Positions 27,215 to 35,650 of a stretch of DNA of 64,000 bases are shown here, in pieces. The stretch covers positions 186,001 to 250,000 of the forward strand of contig JADJWD010000005.1 in assembly GCA_016716535.1 (NCBI GenBank), given 5' to 3'. The notes beneath the pieces were generated by a model, which was not told the DNA's origin, did no database searches, and saw only the letters and a list, made by a program, of their open reading frames with translations. A program made the translations under genes and the position numbers. Position 1 is the stretch's first letter. Each line of letters starts with the position of its first letter. Source of the stretch: Betaproteobacteria bacterium. GTDB lineage: Bacteria; Pseudomonadota; Gammaproteobacteria; Burkholderiales; Burkholderiaceae_C.

Positions 27215-29373
27215 ACGACGACGCCGTGCGCGGCGACGAATCGAATGAAAGCGCGGCCGACCCGCAGGCCGAGATCGCACGCCTGCGCGCCCAACTGGCC
27301 AACCTGCGCCTCCTGGCGAACACGGTGCCGGTGGCCATTGCCTACTACGAGGCGGCGGGCCGCACCTGCCAGATGGCCAACCGGCGCTACGCCGAGATGT
27401 TCGGCTTCGACGAGCGCAGCATCGTCGGCCGCCCGCTCGAGGCGGTGATCGGCGCCGCGGCGGCGGCCCAGATCGAGCCGTACCGCCACCGCGTCATCGA
27501 GGAGCGCACGGCCGCCGCCTACGAGCGCGAGGTCGCCGGCGCCGATGGCATCACGCGCATCGCCGAGGTGCGGCTGCTGCCGCACGTCGATGCCGAAGGC
27601 ACGAGTCTCGGCGCCTTCGTGCTCATCGCCGACATCACGCACCACCGCCGCGCCGAGGCGGCGCTGCGCGAAAGCGAGGAGCGGCTGGCCAAGTTCATGC
27701 AGGCCAGCGAGGAAGGCATCGTCTTTCACAAGGACGGCTACATCACCGATGCCAACCCGCCGCTGCTGGCGCTGCTCGGCTACACGCTCGACGAGATGCT
27801 CGGGCGGCTGGCGCTGGAGTTCATCGCGCCGGAGGCGCATCCGCAGGCCGCCGGGATCATGGCCGCGGCCGCCGAGACGAGCTACGACAGCATCGTGCTG
27901 CACAAGGACGGCACGCGCATCCCGGTGCAGTTCATCGTGCGCACGATGCAGCACCAGGGGCAGACGCAGCGCCTGACGATCGTGCGCGACATCCGCGACC
28001 GCCTGCAGGCCGAGCAGCGCATCCAGCACCTCGCGCACCACGACGCGTTGACGGGGCTGCCGAACCGCTTGGCCTTCGTCGAGCGGCTCGAGCGGCGCAT
28101 GGCCGAGGCGCGCGCCAGCGGCGAATCGCTGGCGCTGATGTTCATCGACCTGGATCACTTCAAGCGCATCAACGACTCGCTCGGGCACGCCGTCGGCGAC
28201 ACGGTGCTGAAGACGGCGGCCACGCGCATCACCGAGGCGCTGCGCGCCGGTGACATGGTCGGCCGCTTCGGCGGCGACGAGTTCCTCGTGTTGCTGGCGC
28301 CGCGCGCCGGCGCCGGTGTCGTCGCCGAGGTCGGCGAGCGGCTGCTGGCGACGATCGGCGCGCCGCTCGCGGCTGGCGGCGTCACGATTTCGGTGACGCC
28401 GTCGATCGGCGTGGCGCTGTTCCCGCAGGACGGCGCGACCTCGGCCGAGTTGATCCAGCACGCCGACCAGGCGATGTACCGCGCCAAGGCCGGCGGCCGC
28501 GCGCGCTGCCGCTTCTTCGAAGCCGGCATGGCCGAGGCGGCGCTGGCTGAACTGGCGCTCGAAAGCCGCCTGGCGGTGGCGGTGCGCGAGCGCGAGTTCG
28601 TGCTGCACTTCCAGCCGCAGGTGGCGTTGGCGGCGGCCAATGGTGACGCGGCCGGCGCGGGCACGGCGACAGGCCGGCCGCGCCTGCTGGCCGTCGAGGC
28701 GCTCGTGCGCTGGGCGCATCCGCAGCGCGGGCTGCTCGCGCCCGACGAGTTCATCCCGCTGGCCGAGGCGCGGCGGCTGATCCTGCCGATCGGCGCGTGG
28801 GTGCTGAACGAGGCGCTCGCGGCGGCGGCGCGCTGGCGTGACAGCGGCGCGGTCACCGCACCGGTGGCCGTGAACCTCGCGGCGCTGCAGTTCCAGGGGT
28901 CCGGCTTCGTCGACACGATCCGCGCGGCGCTGGCCGCCAGCGGCGCCGACGGCTCGATGCTCGAGATCGAGCTGACCGAGCGCATGCTGCTCGCGCAGCC
29001 GCGCGAGGCGCGCGACGCGCTCGGTGCGTTGCGCGAGATGGGCGTGACGATCACCCTCGACGACTTCGGCACCGGCCACACGTCGCTGGCGCAGTTGAAG
29101 GACCTGCCGGTGCAGCGGCTGAAGATGGACCGCGGCTTCGTCGCCGGCCTGCCTGGCGACGAGGCGTCGATGGCGATCGCGCGCGCCATCGTGCAGATGG
29201 GCCACGGCCTGAAGCTCGAGGTCGTGGCCGAGGGCGTGGAAACCGAGGCGCAGCGGGTGGCGCTGGCGGCGATCGGCTGCGACGCCCTGCAAGGCCACCT
29301 GCTCGCGCGCCCGATGTCCGAGGCGCAGTGGCTGCAGTGGCTGCGCGGGCAGGCGGGGGCGAACGGACTTTGA
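27211..29373 (+). CDS. PAS-PAS-GGDEF-EAL cyclic-di-GMP protein
   Basis: A 720-residue predicted cytoplasmic protein: coiled coil (to ~35), PAS 1 (ANTVPVAIAYYEAAGRTCQM), PAS 2 from ~155 (MQASEEGIVFHKDGYITDAN), GGDEF domain (~285-440) and EAL domain (~450-715). The GGDEF motif is intact (RFGGDEFLVL near 354). EAL is also intact (EALVRWAHPQRG near 496), as are the metal/catalytic DDFGTGHTSL and VVAEGVETEAQR segments. It could both make and degrade c-di-GMP; which wins cannot be read from sequence. Its start overlaps the udg stop. Confidence 0.93.
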   Translation: MNDDAVRGDESNESAADPQAEIARLRAQLANLRLLANTVPVAIAYYEAAGRTCQMANRRYAEMFGFDERSIVGRPLEAVIGAAAAAQIEPYRHRVIEERTAAAYEREVAGADGITRIAEVRLLPHVDAEGTSLGAFVLIADITHHRRAEAALRESEERLAKFMQASEEGIVFHKDGYITDANPPLLALLGYTLDEMLGRLALEFIAPEAHPQAAGIMAAAAETSYDSIVLHKDGTRIPVQFIVRTMQHQGQTQRLTIVRDIRDRLQAEQRIQHLAHHDALTGLPNRLAFVERLERRMAEARASGESLALMFIDLDHFKRINDSLGHAVGDTVLKTAATRITEALRAGDMVGRFGGDEFLVLLAPRAGAGVVAEVGERLLATIGAPLAAGGVTISVTPSIGVALFPQDGATSAELIQHADQAMYRAKAGGRARCRFFEAGMAEAALAELALESRLAVAVREREFVLHFQPQVALAAANGDAAGAGTATGRPRLLAVEALVRWAHPQRGLLAPDEFIPLAEARRLILPIGAWVLNEALAAAARWRDSGAVTAPVAVNLAALQFQGSGFVDTIRAALAASGADGSMLEIELTERMLLAQPREARDALGALREMGVTITLDDFGTGHTSLAQLKDLPVQRLKMDRGFVAGLPGDEASMAIARAIVQMGHGLKLEVVAEGVETEAQRVALAAIGCDALQGHLLARPMSEAQWLQWLRGQAGANGL

Positions 29374-29376
29374 GCG

Positions 29377-30747
29377 TTAGGCCTTCTTCGCCTTCTGCGG
29401 CCGCTTCCACCCACTCAGCGACATCTGCTTGGCACGCGCCACCGTCAGCTGGCCGGCCGGCGCGTCCTTGTTGATCGTCGAGCCGCCGCCGATCGTCGCG
29501 CCGGCGCCGATCGTCACCGGTGCCACCAGCACGCAGTTGCTGCCGATGTGCGCGTCGTCGCCGATGACGGTGCGGTGCTTGTTCGCGCCGTCGTAGTTGG
29601 CGGTGATGCTGCCGGCGCCGTAGTTGACGCGCGCGCCGACCGTCGCGTCGCCGAGGTAGGCGAGGTGGTTGGCCTTCGCGCCGGCGGCCAGCGTCGAGTT
29701 CTTCACCTCGACGAAGTTGCCGATGTGCACCTCGGGCCCGAGGTTGGCGCCGGGGCGCAGCCGCGCGAAGGGGCCGACCTCGGCGCGCTCGCCGACGACG
29801 GCCTCGCGCATGTGCGTGAACGGCTGCACCTGCGTGCCGGCACCGATGCGGCTGTCGCGGATGACGCAGTGTGCGCCGATGCGCACGCCGTCGGCGAGGT
29901 GCACGCGGCCTTCGAAGATGCAGCCGACATCGATCTCGACATCGGCGCCGCAGGTCAGCGTGCCGCGCACGTCGAGCCGCGCCGGGTCCGCCAGGCGCAC
30001 GCCGGCTTCCATCAGCGCCTCGGCCTGCGCGCGCTGGAAGGCGCGCTCGAGTTCGGCCAGCTGCAGCGGGCTGTTGACGCCGGCGACTTCGGTTTCGCTC
30101 GTCGCGTGCTCGGCGACCACCGGCACGCCTTCGGCCACCGCCGCGGCGACGACATCGGTCAGGTAGTACTCGCGCTGTTTGTTGTCGTTCTTCAGCGCCA
30201 TCACCCAGCGCTTCAGCAGCGCCGTCGGCGCGGCCATCACGCCGGTGTACGTCTCGCGGATCGCGAGCTGCTCGGGCTTGGCGTCCTTGTGCTCGACGAT
30301 CGCGCGCACGGCGTCGCCGGCGCGCACGACGCGGCCGTAGCCGGTGGGGTCGGCCAGCTCGATCGTCAACAGCGCCAGCCGCCGGCCGCCGCACGCGTCG
30401 ACGAGCCGCTGCACGGTGGCCGCGCCGATCAGCGGCACGTCGCCGTTCAGCACGAGCGTCGTCTCGTGGGCATCGGGCAGCGCCGGCACCGCCTGCTGCA
30501 CGGCATGCCCCGTGCCCAGTTGCGGCTCCTGGCGCACGAATTGCACGTCGCGCCCGGCCAGCGACGCTTCCACCTGCGCGGCTTCGTGCCCGGTGATGAC
30601 CACGGTGCGCGACGACCCGAGCGTGGTGGCGGTGCGCATGACATGCTCCAATAGGCTCGTCCCGGCGATGCGGTGCAAGACCTTCGGAATGGCGGACTTC
30701 ATGCGGGTGCCCTTGCCCGCGGCCATGATGACGACGTTCAGTGCCAT
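29377..30747 (-). CDS. glmU: Bifunctional UDP-GlcNAc pyrophosphorylase / GlcN-1-P N-acetyltransferase
   Basis: Makes UDP-N-acetylglucosamine for peptidoglycan and LPS. The 456-residue protein has the uridyltransferase loop VIMAAGKGTRMKSAIPKVLH at the N-terminus, NGDVPLIG, EYYLTDVVAAAV, then the left-handed beta-helix acetyltransferase with hexapeptide repeats (VQPFTHMREAVVGERAEVGP, GAGSITANYDGANKHRT). The ATG at 30747 gives MALNVVIMAAGKG; the longer reading upstream is rejected. Its start codon overlaps the start of the divergent lipoprotein gene. It converges on the c-di-GMP gene with 3 bp between. Confidence 0.96.
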   Translation of the reverse strand: MALNVVIMAAGKGTRMKSAIPKVLHRIAGTSLLEHVMRTATTLGSSRTVVITGHEAAQVEASLAGRDVQFVRQEPQLGTGHAVQQAVPALPDAHETTLVLNGDVPLIGAATVQRLVDACGGRRLALLTIELADPTGYGRVVRAGDAVRAIVEHKDAKPEQLAIRETYTGVMAAPTALLKRWVMALKNDNKQREYYLTDVVAAAVAEGVPVVAEHATSETEVAGVNSPLQLAELERAFQRAQAEALMEAGVRLADPARLDVRGTLTCGADVEIDVGCIFEGRVHLADGVRIGAHCVIRDSRIGAGTQVQPFTHMREAVVGERAEVGPFARLRPGANLGPEVHIGNFVEVKNSTLAAGAKANHLAYLGDATVGARVNYGAGSITANYDGANKHRTVIGDDAHIGSNCVLVAPVTIGAGATIGGGSTINKDAPAGQLTVARAKQMSLSGWKRPQKAKKA

Positions 30748-31705
30748 GCGTGGGTGGTGGAGACGGCGCCGCAGCGGCGCTTCACGTCTCGCTCGGTTGC
30801 GCGAAGCGGCGATTATCGGCACCGCCTGCGTGCTGATGTCCGCGCTGCTCGGCGGCTGCAGTGCGCTGCGCGTGGCCTACAACACGGGCCCGCAACTGGC
30901 GTGGTGGTGGCTCGACGGCTATGCCGATTTCGCCGGCGAGGATGCGCCGAAGGTCAAGGCGTCGATCGAGCGCTGGTTCGAGTGGCACCGCCCTTCGCAA
31001 CTGCCGGCCTACGCGGCGCTGCTGGCCGCCGCGCAGGCCGAGGCCGACAAGCCGCTGACGCCGGAGCTCGCCTGCCAGTGGTACCGGCGCGTTGTCGATC
31101 TCGCCGCGCCGGCGCTGGCGCGCGCGCTCGAGCATGGCGCCGATGTCGTGCCGCTGCTCGGCGAGGCGCAGCTTCGCCACCTCGAGCAGCGCTACGCGAA
31201 GAACATCGACGAGATGAAGGCCGAGTACTTGCAAGGCGACCCGGCCGAGCGCCGCACCGCGGCGCTGAAGCGCGCGGTGACGCGCGCCGAGCAGTTCTAT
31301 GGCCGCCTCGACGACACGCAGCGCCGGCTGCTCGCCGAGCTGCTGGCCGCGTCGCCTGCCGACCCGCAGGCGTGGATGGACGAGCGCCGGCGCCGCCAGC
31401 GCGACAACGTGCAGACGCTGCGCCGCCTGGTGGCCGAGCGCGCCGACCGCAACGAGCGGCTGGCGGCGCTGCGCATGCTGGCCGATCGCTACCAGCGCTC
31501 GCCCGACGCGGCCCATCGCGCCTATCAGCAGCGGCTGCTCGACTACAACTGCGCCCTCGTCGCGCGGCTGCACAACGCGATGACGCCGGCGCAGCGCCAG
31601 CGCGCGCGCGCCACGCTCAGGGGCTACGAGGATGATCTGCGCGCCGTGCTGGCCGGCCAGGCCGGCGTGCCGGACAACGGCGCGGTGCCGGGCGCGACGA
31701 ATTGA
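30746..31705 (+). CDS. DUF6279-type lipoprotein
   Basis: A ~319-residue protein with a basic N-terminus (MRGWWRRRRSGASR), a hydrophobic segment and a lipobox at SALLGGC, then CSALRVAYNTGPQLAWWWLDGYADF, the hallmark of this uncharacterised family. The rest is almost all helical (RRRRQRDNVQTLRRLVAERA). The first ATG overlaps the glmU start on the other strand. A TTG about 50 bp downstream would also leave a complete signal peptide, so the true start is uncertain. Function unknown. Confidence 0.75.
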   Translation: MRGWWRRRRSGASRLARLREAAIIGTACVLMSALLGGCSALRVAYNTGPQLAWWWLDGYADFAGEDAPKVKASIERWFEWHRPSQLPAYAALLAAAQAEADKPLTPELACQWYRRVVDLAAPALARALEHGADVVPLLGEAQLRHLEQRYAKNIDEMKAEYLQGDPAERRTAALKRAVTRAEQFYGRLDDTQRRLLAELLAASPADPQAWMDERRRRQRDNVQTLRRLVAERADRNERLAALRMLADRYQRSPDAAHRAYQQRLLDYNCALVARLHNAMTPAQRQRARATLRGYEDDLRAVLAGQAGVPDNGAVPGATN

Positions 31706-31720
31706 GCCCGTTGAGGGTTC

Positions 31721-32341
31721 TCAAGGCGCCGGCGTCAGCGGCACGTTGATGCGCCTTGGGTTCAGCCCCGTCTTCGGAAAGTCCATCAGCGCCGCCTGGA
31801 ACATCGCCGCGGCGACGGTGGGCGACAGCGCCGAGCCGGTCTCGTTGCTGGCGCGCGCCTCGAAAAGCGGCTTGCCGCTGGCGCGGTCGCGGATCAGCAC
31901 GGCCACTTCGCGGTCGTAGCGCGGCGGGCTCGCGTACATCGACATCGACCACGACGGGCCGATCCACGGCCCGCGCCGCCAGTAGCCGAAGCCGCCGTGC
32001 CACCACATCGGGTCGTGCCACGGGCCGTAGTCGGTGCGCGTCATCCGCGAGCCGACCTGCACCGTCACGTCGGGCGCGGCGCCGGCGGCGGCCGGCTTGA
32101 AGCCGGCCTTCTCGAGCGCCGGCTTGGCCGCGGCTTCCAGCGCGTCGGCCTCGGCGGCGCGCTGCTGCTGCGAGGGCAGGCGGTCGAACGAGTACGTGCC
32201 CGGCGCGCGGCCGGCCGGCCACTCGCCGAAGCTCGACACCTCGCTCGTCACCGAGTTCATCGCCGCGCAGCCGGCGAGCACCAGGGCGGCGGAGAACACC
32301 CCCGCCGTGCGGAAGGGAGTGAACAACATCGTCGGCTTCAT
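31721..32341 (-). CDS. DUF4136 lipoprotein
   Basis: A 206-residue lipoprotein with a signal sequence and lipobox (ALVLAGC). The DUF4136 body contains GTYSFDRLPSQQQ, APDVTVQVGSRMTRTDY, a Trp/Gly-rich stretch (GPWHDPMWWHGGFGYWRRG) and AVLIRDRASGKPLFEARAS. Its ATG overlaps the ttcA stop (ATGA, 32338-32341), so it is translated after ttcA. The family is envelope-located and of unknown role. It converges with the DUF6279 gene. Confidence 0.85.
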   Translation of the reverse strand: MKPTMLFTPFRTAGVFSAALVLAGCAAMNSVTSEVSSFGEWPAGRAPGTYSFDRLPSQQQRAAEADALEAAAKPALEKAGFKPAAAGAAPDVTVQVGSRMTRTDYGPWHDPMWWHGGFGYWRRGPWIGPSWSMSMYASPPRYDREVAVLIRDRASGKPLFEARASNETGSALSPTVAAAMFQAALMDFPKTGLNPRRINVPLTPAP

Positions 32342-33285
32342 CGCGCGCTTTCCTCCAGCGGGTCCAGGCTGGGCCGCCTGGGGTGCAGCGTCAGGGGCAG
32401 GGCATCGCCCGTGCCTGCCGGCGCCTCGCCCGGACCGCACGGCTCGTCGTCGAAGGCGATGTCACCGAGCGCATCGGGCACGCCCGTCGGTTGGAGCGTC
32501 GTGAACGGATGCAGGTTCCGGTCCATCAGGTGCGAGGGCACGACGTGTGCCATCGCGCGCAGCATGTTGTCGCTGCGGCCGGGGTGCTGGCGCTCCCACT
32601 CGCGCAGCATCTTCTTGACCTGCACGCGCTGCAGGTTCTCCTGGCTGCCGCACAGCGAACACGGGATGATCGGGAAGCGCCGGATCTCGGCGAAGCGCTC
32701 GAGATCGGTCTCGGCCACGTAGGCCAGCGGGCGGATGACGACGTGGCGGCCGTCGTCGCTGACGAGCCTGGGTGGCATGCCCTTCAGGCGCCCGCCGAAG
32801 AACATGTTCATCAGCAGCGTGACGACCATGTCGTCGCGATGGTGGCCGAGCGCGATGCGCGTGGCGCCGAGTTCACTGGCGACGCGGTACAGGATGCCGC
32901 GGCGCAGCCGCGAGCACAGGCTGCACATCGTCTGCCCTTCCGGGATGTGCTTCTTGACGATCGAGTAGGTGTCCTGCTCCTCGATGCGGAAGGGCACGCC
33001 GCGGCTTCTCAGGTAGTTCGGCAGCACGTCGGCCGGGAAGCCCGGCTGCTTCTGGTCGAGGTTGACGGCGACGAGGTCGAAGCGCACCGGCGCGCGCTCG
33101 CGCAGGTTGATCAGGATGTCCAGCAGCGCGTAGCTGTCCTTGCCGCCCGAGAGGCACACCATGACGCGGTCGCCCTCGCCGATCATCTGGTAGTCGGCGA
33201 TCGCCTGGCCGACCTGGCGGTGCAGCCGCTTGCCGAGCTTGTTGGCCTCGAAGGCGGCACGGCGGCCGTCGCGCGGGGTGTCCAT
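32338..33285 (-). CDS. ttcA: tRNA 2-thiocytidine(32) synthetase
   Basis: PP-loop ATPase with an Fe-S cluster that thiolates C32 of some tRNAs. The 315-residue protein has the PP-loop VMVCLSGGKDSYALLD (SGGKDS at 46-51), the CxxC pairs CSLC (121-124) and CSLC (about 211-214), and GHHRDDMVVTLLMNMF. The last ~45 residues are acidic/proline-rich and variable. It is between the FolM-like reductase (15 bp upstream) and the DUF4136 gene on the same strand. Confidence 0.96.
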   Translation of the reverse strand: MDTPRDGRRAAFEANKLGKRLHRQVGQAIADYQMIGEGDRVMVCLSGGKDSYALLDILINLRERAPVRFDLVAVNLDQKQPGFPADVLPNYLRSRGVPFRIEEQDTYSIVKKHIPEGQTMCSLCSRLRRGILYRVASELGATRIALGHHRDDMVVTLLMNMFFGGRLKGMPPRLVSDDGRHVVIRPLAYVAETDLERFAEIRRFPIIPCSLCGSQENLQRVQVKKMLREWERQHPGRSDNMLRAMAHVVPSHLMDRNLHPFTTLQPTGVPDALGDIAFDDEPCGPGEAPAGTGDALPLTLHPRRPSLDPLEESAR

Positions 33286-33300
33286 GGGTTTCCTGTCGGA

Positions 33301-34086
33301 TCAGTGCTGCTGCGTCGCGTGGCGGGCGAGGAAGACGACATCGCGCGCCTGGGCGCTCAGGTGCTGGCCGCCGTCGACGACGAGCGTCGTGCCGGTGACG
33401 GCCGGCGCCTCGATGAGGTAGCGCACGGCGCGCGCGATGTCCTCGGCCGTCGAGCCGCGCCCGAGCGGCGTCATGCGGTGCGCGGCGGCGAACTCGGCCG
33501 CGCTCATCTCGTTCGAGGCGAGCGTGATGCCCGGCGCCACGCCGCACACACGCGTGCGCGGCGCAAACGCCATCGCCAGCATCCGCGTGGCCACCTCGAG
33601 CGCCGCCTTGGACAGCGTGTACGAGAGGTGGTCGGGGTTCATGTTCCACAGCTTCTGGTCGAGCACATTGACGACGGCGCGGCCGCCGGCGGTGTGCAGC
33701 GCCTGCGCCAGCAGCACCGGCGCGCCGGTGTTGGCGCGCCAGTGCCGCTCCATGTTCGCGAAGCTGAAGTCGGCGGCCGTGTCGTGTTCGAAGAGCGAGG
33801 CGTTGTTGACGACCGCGTCGATGCGGCCCATGGCGCGGCGTACCGTGGGCACGAGCGCGCGGCACTGGATCTCGTCGGCGAGGTCGGCGCCGAAGGCCTG
33901 GGCGGCCTGTCCGAGTTGCGCGACGAGCGCGGCCGCCTCGGACGCCGACTGGCGGTAGTGCACGGCGATGCGCCAGCCGGCGGCGGCCATCTCCAGCGCA
34001 ACCGCGCGGCCGATGCGCTGCGCGCCGCCGGTGACGAGCACGACCGGCGCGTCGACGTTGGCGTTGGGGGAAATGGGCGAGGACAT
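33301..34086 (-). CDS. SDR-family pteridine/dihydromonapterin reductase-like protein
   Basis: A 261-residue short-chain dehydrogenase with cofactor loop VVLVTGGAQRIGRAVALEM, VNNASLFEHD, the YxxxK pair in SYTLSKAALEVATRML, and GVAPGITLASNEMS. The Arg in TGGAQRIG and Ala-Ser-Leu-Phe after NN fit the FolM/pteridine reductase subgroup, which supplies reduced pterins in the folate pathway. It could instead be a generic SDR. It heads the folM-ttcA-DUF4136 run and is divergent from the MidA-like gene. Confidence 0.82.
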   Translation of the reverse strand: MSSPISPNANVDAPVVLVTGGAQRIGRAVALEMAAAGWRIAVHYRQSASEAAALVAQLGQAAQAFGADLADEIQCRALVPTVRRAMGRIDAVVNNASLFEHDTAADFSFANMERHWRANTGAPVLLAQALHTAGGRAVVNVLDQKLWNMNPDHLSYTLSKAALEVATRMLAMAFAPRTRVCGVAPGITLASNEMSAAEFAAAHRMTPLGRGSTAEDIARAVRYLIEAPAVTGTTLVVDGGQHLSAQARDVVFLARHATQQH

Positions 34087-34142
34087 TGGGAGGCGCCGTG
34101 GGCGGGGGAGGGACGAGCGACGAGCTTCCTACAATCGTCCGC

Positions 34143-35321
34143 GTGATCGATGCCCGGGCCGCGGAATTATCGGCGCTGCTCGAACAGCGCGTGCTGCAAC
34201 GCCTTGGGGCCGAAGGCGGCTGGCTGCCGTTCGATCGTTACATGGCGATGGCCTTGTACGAGCCGGGGCTGGGCTACTACGCGCGCGGCGAGGCGATCTT
34301 CGGCGCCTGGCCGGCCAGCCGCAACGGCGATCGCAACCGCAGCAGCGCCGGCAGCGACTTCATCACCGCGCCCGAACTCTCGCCGTTCTTCGGCGCCGCG
34401 CTCGCGCGCCAGGTGGCCGAGGTGCTGCGGCTCGGCGCGATCGACGAAGTCATCGAGTTCGGCGCCGGCAGCGGCGCGCTGGCCGGGCAGCTGCTCGACG
34501 CACTTGCCGCGCTGGGCGTACCACTTCGCCGTTATGCGATCGTCGAGCTGACGGGCGCGTTGCGCGCGCGCCAGCAGGCGCGGCTGGCGCGCTTCGGCGC
34601 GCAGGTGCAGTGGCTCGACGCCTGGCCGCCGGAGGACAACGCCGCGATCGACGCGGTGGTCGTCGGCAACGAGGTGCTCGACGCGATGCCGGTGAAGCTG
34701 CTGCACTTCGATGGCGACCAGTGGCTCGAGCGGGGTGTCGTTGCGGCCCCGGCTCCTGCAACCACGGGCGCAGCGCAAGAACTGGCCTTCGGCGACCGCC
34801 CCACGACGCTGCGGCCGCCGCGTGCCGACGAGGCGCTGCCCGGCGCCGTCGTCGAGCTGCACGAGCAGGCAGCGGCCTTCGTCGCCACGGTGGCCGAGCG
34901 CCTGCACCGCGGCGCCGGGTTCTTCATCGACTACGGCTTCCCCGAGGCCGAGTACTACCACCCGCAGCGCCACCAGGGCACGCTGATGTGCCACCGCGCG
35001 CACCGCGCCGACACCGACCCGCTGGCCGATCCGGGCACGAAGGACATCACCGCGCACGTCGACTTCACCGCGATGGCGCTGGCCGCGCAGGAGGCGGGCG
35101 CCGAGGTCGTCGGCTACACGTCGCAGGCGCGTTTCCTCATCAACTGCGGCCTGCCCGAATTGCTGCGCGGCGCGAAGCCGCAGGCGCTCTCGGCCGCGCA
35201 CAAGCTGCTCGCCGAGCACGAGATGGGTGAGCTCTTCAAGGTGCTCGCCTTCGCGCGCGGCGTGCCTTTCGAGGCCGCGCCGCTCGGCTTTTCGGCCGGC
35301 GACCGCACGCACACGCTGTAG
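34143..35321 (+). CDS. MidA/NDUFAF7-family SAM-dependent methyltransferase
   Basis: A ~392-residue protein. The N-terminal FDRYMAMALYEPGLGYYARG is the family signature, followed by DFITAPELSPFFGAALARQV, the SAM-binding VIEFGAGSGALAGQLL, VVGNEVLDAMPVKLLHF and IDYGFPEAEYYHPQR. NDUFAF7 in mitochondria methylates an Arg of complex I; bacterial targets are not established. GTG at 34143 is chosen as start; an open frame to 34086 overlaps the reductase start. DUF2905 follows by 13 bp. Confidence 0.87.
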   Translation: MIDARAAELSALLEQRVLQRLGAEGGWLPFDRYMAMALYEPGLGYYARGEAIFGAWPASRNGDRNRSSAGSDFITAPELSPFFGAALARQVAEVLRLGAIDEVIEFGAGSGALAGQLLDALAALGVPLRRYAIVELTGALRARQQARLARFGAQVQWLDAWPPEDNAAIDAVVVGNEVLDAMPVKLLHFDGDQWLERGVVAAPAPATTGAAQELAFGDRPTTLRPPRADEALPGAVVELHEQAAAFVATVAERLHRGAGFFIDYGFPEAEYYHPQRHQGTLMCHRAHRADTDPLADPGTKDITAHVDFTAMALAAQEAGAEVVGYTSQARFLINCGLPELLRGAKPQALSAAHKLLAEHEMGELFKVLAFARGVPFEAAPLGFSAGDRTHTL

Positions 35322-35334
35322 GTGCAGGCCCCCG

Positions 35335-35526
35335 ATGCGCTGGCTGCTCGTCTTCCTGCTCGCCTGCCTGCTGTTCAACGTGCTGCAGGGGTGGCTCGCG
35401 AAGATCGGCCTCGGCCGGCTGCCGGGCGACTTCCGCTTCCGGCTCGGCGGGCGCGAGTGGTTCGTGCCGCTGACCAGCTCGCTCGTGCTCACGGTGCTCG
35501 CCTCCGTGATCGGTTTGCTGATCTAG
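35335..35526 (+). CDS. DUF2905 small membrane protein
   Basis: A 63-residue protein: two membrane helices (MRWLLVFLLACLLFNVL and SSLVLTVLASVIGLLI) joined by KIGLGRLPGDFRFRLGGREW, the DUF2905 core. ATG at 35335, 13 bp after the methyltransferase. Function unknown; widespread as a small inner-membrane protein. Confidence 0.85.
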   Translation: MRWLLVFLLACLLFNVLQGWLAKIGLGRLPGDFRFRLGGREWFVPLTSSLVLTVLASVIGLLI

Positions 35527-35650
35527 GCGATTTCCCCGCGGGAACGGGGGGCGGCGCGGCGGCGCACGCGGGCGGCGTGCCGCGTAAGATGCGCCCGGTT
35601 CGACAACGCCTGGGCACGACGCCCGGTGCAGCCACCAACGCCTCGAGATC

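Noticed and set aside
27073..29298. 741-codon open frame on the minus strand
   Set aside because: Antisense to the GGDEF-EAL gene, whose domains are all intact.
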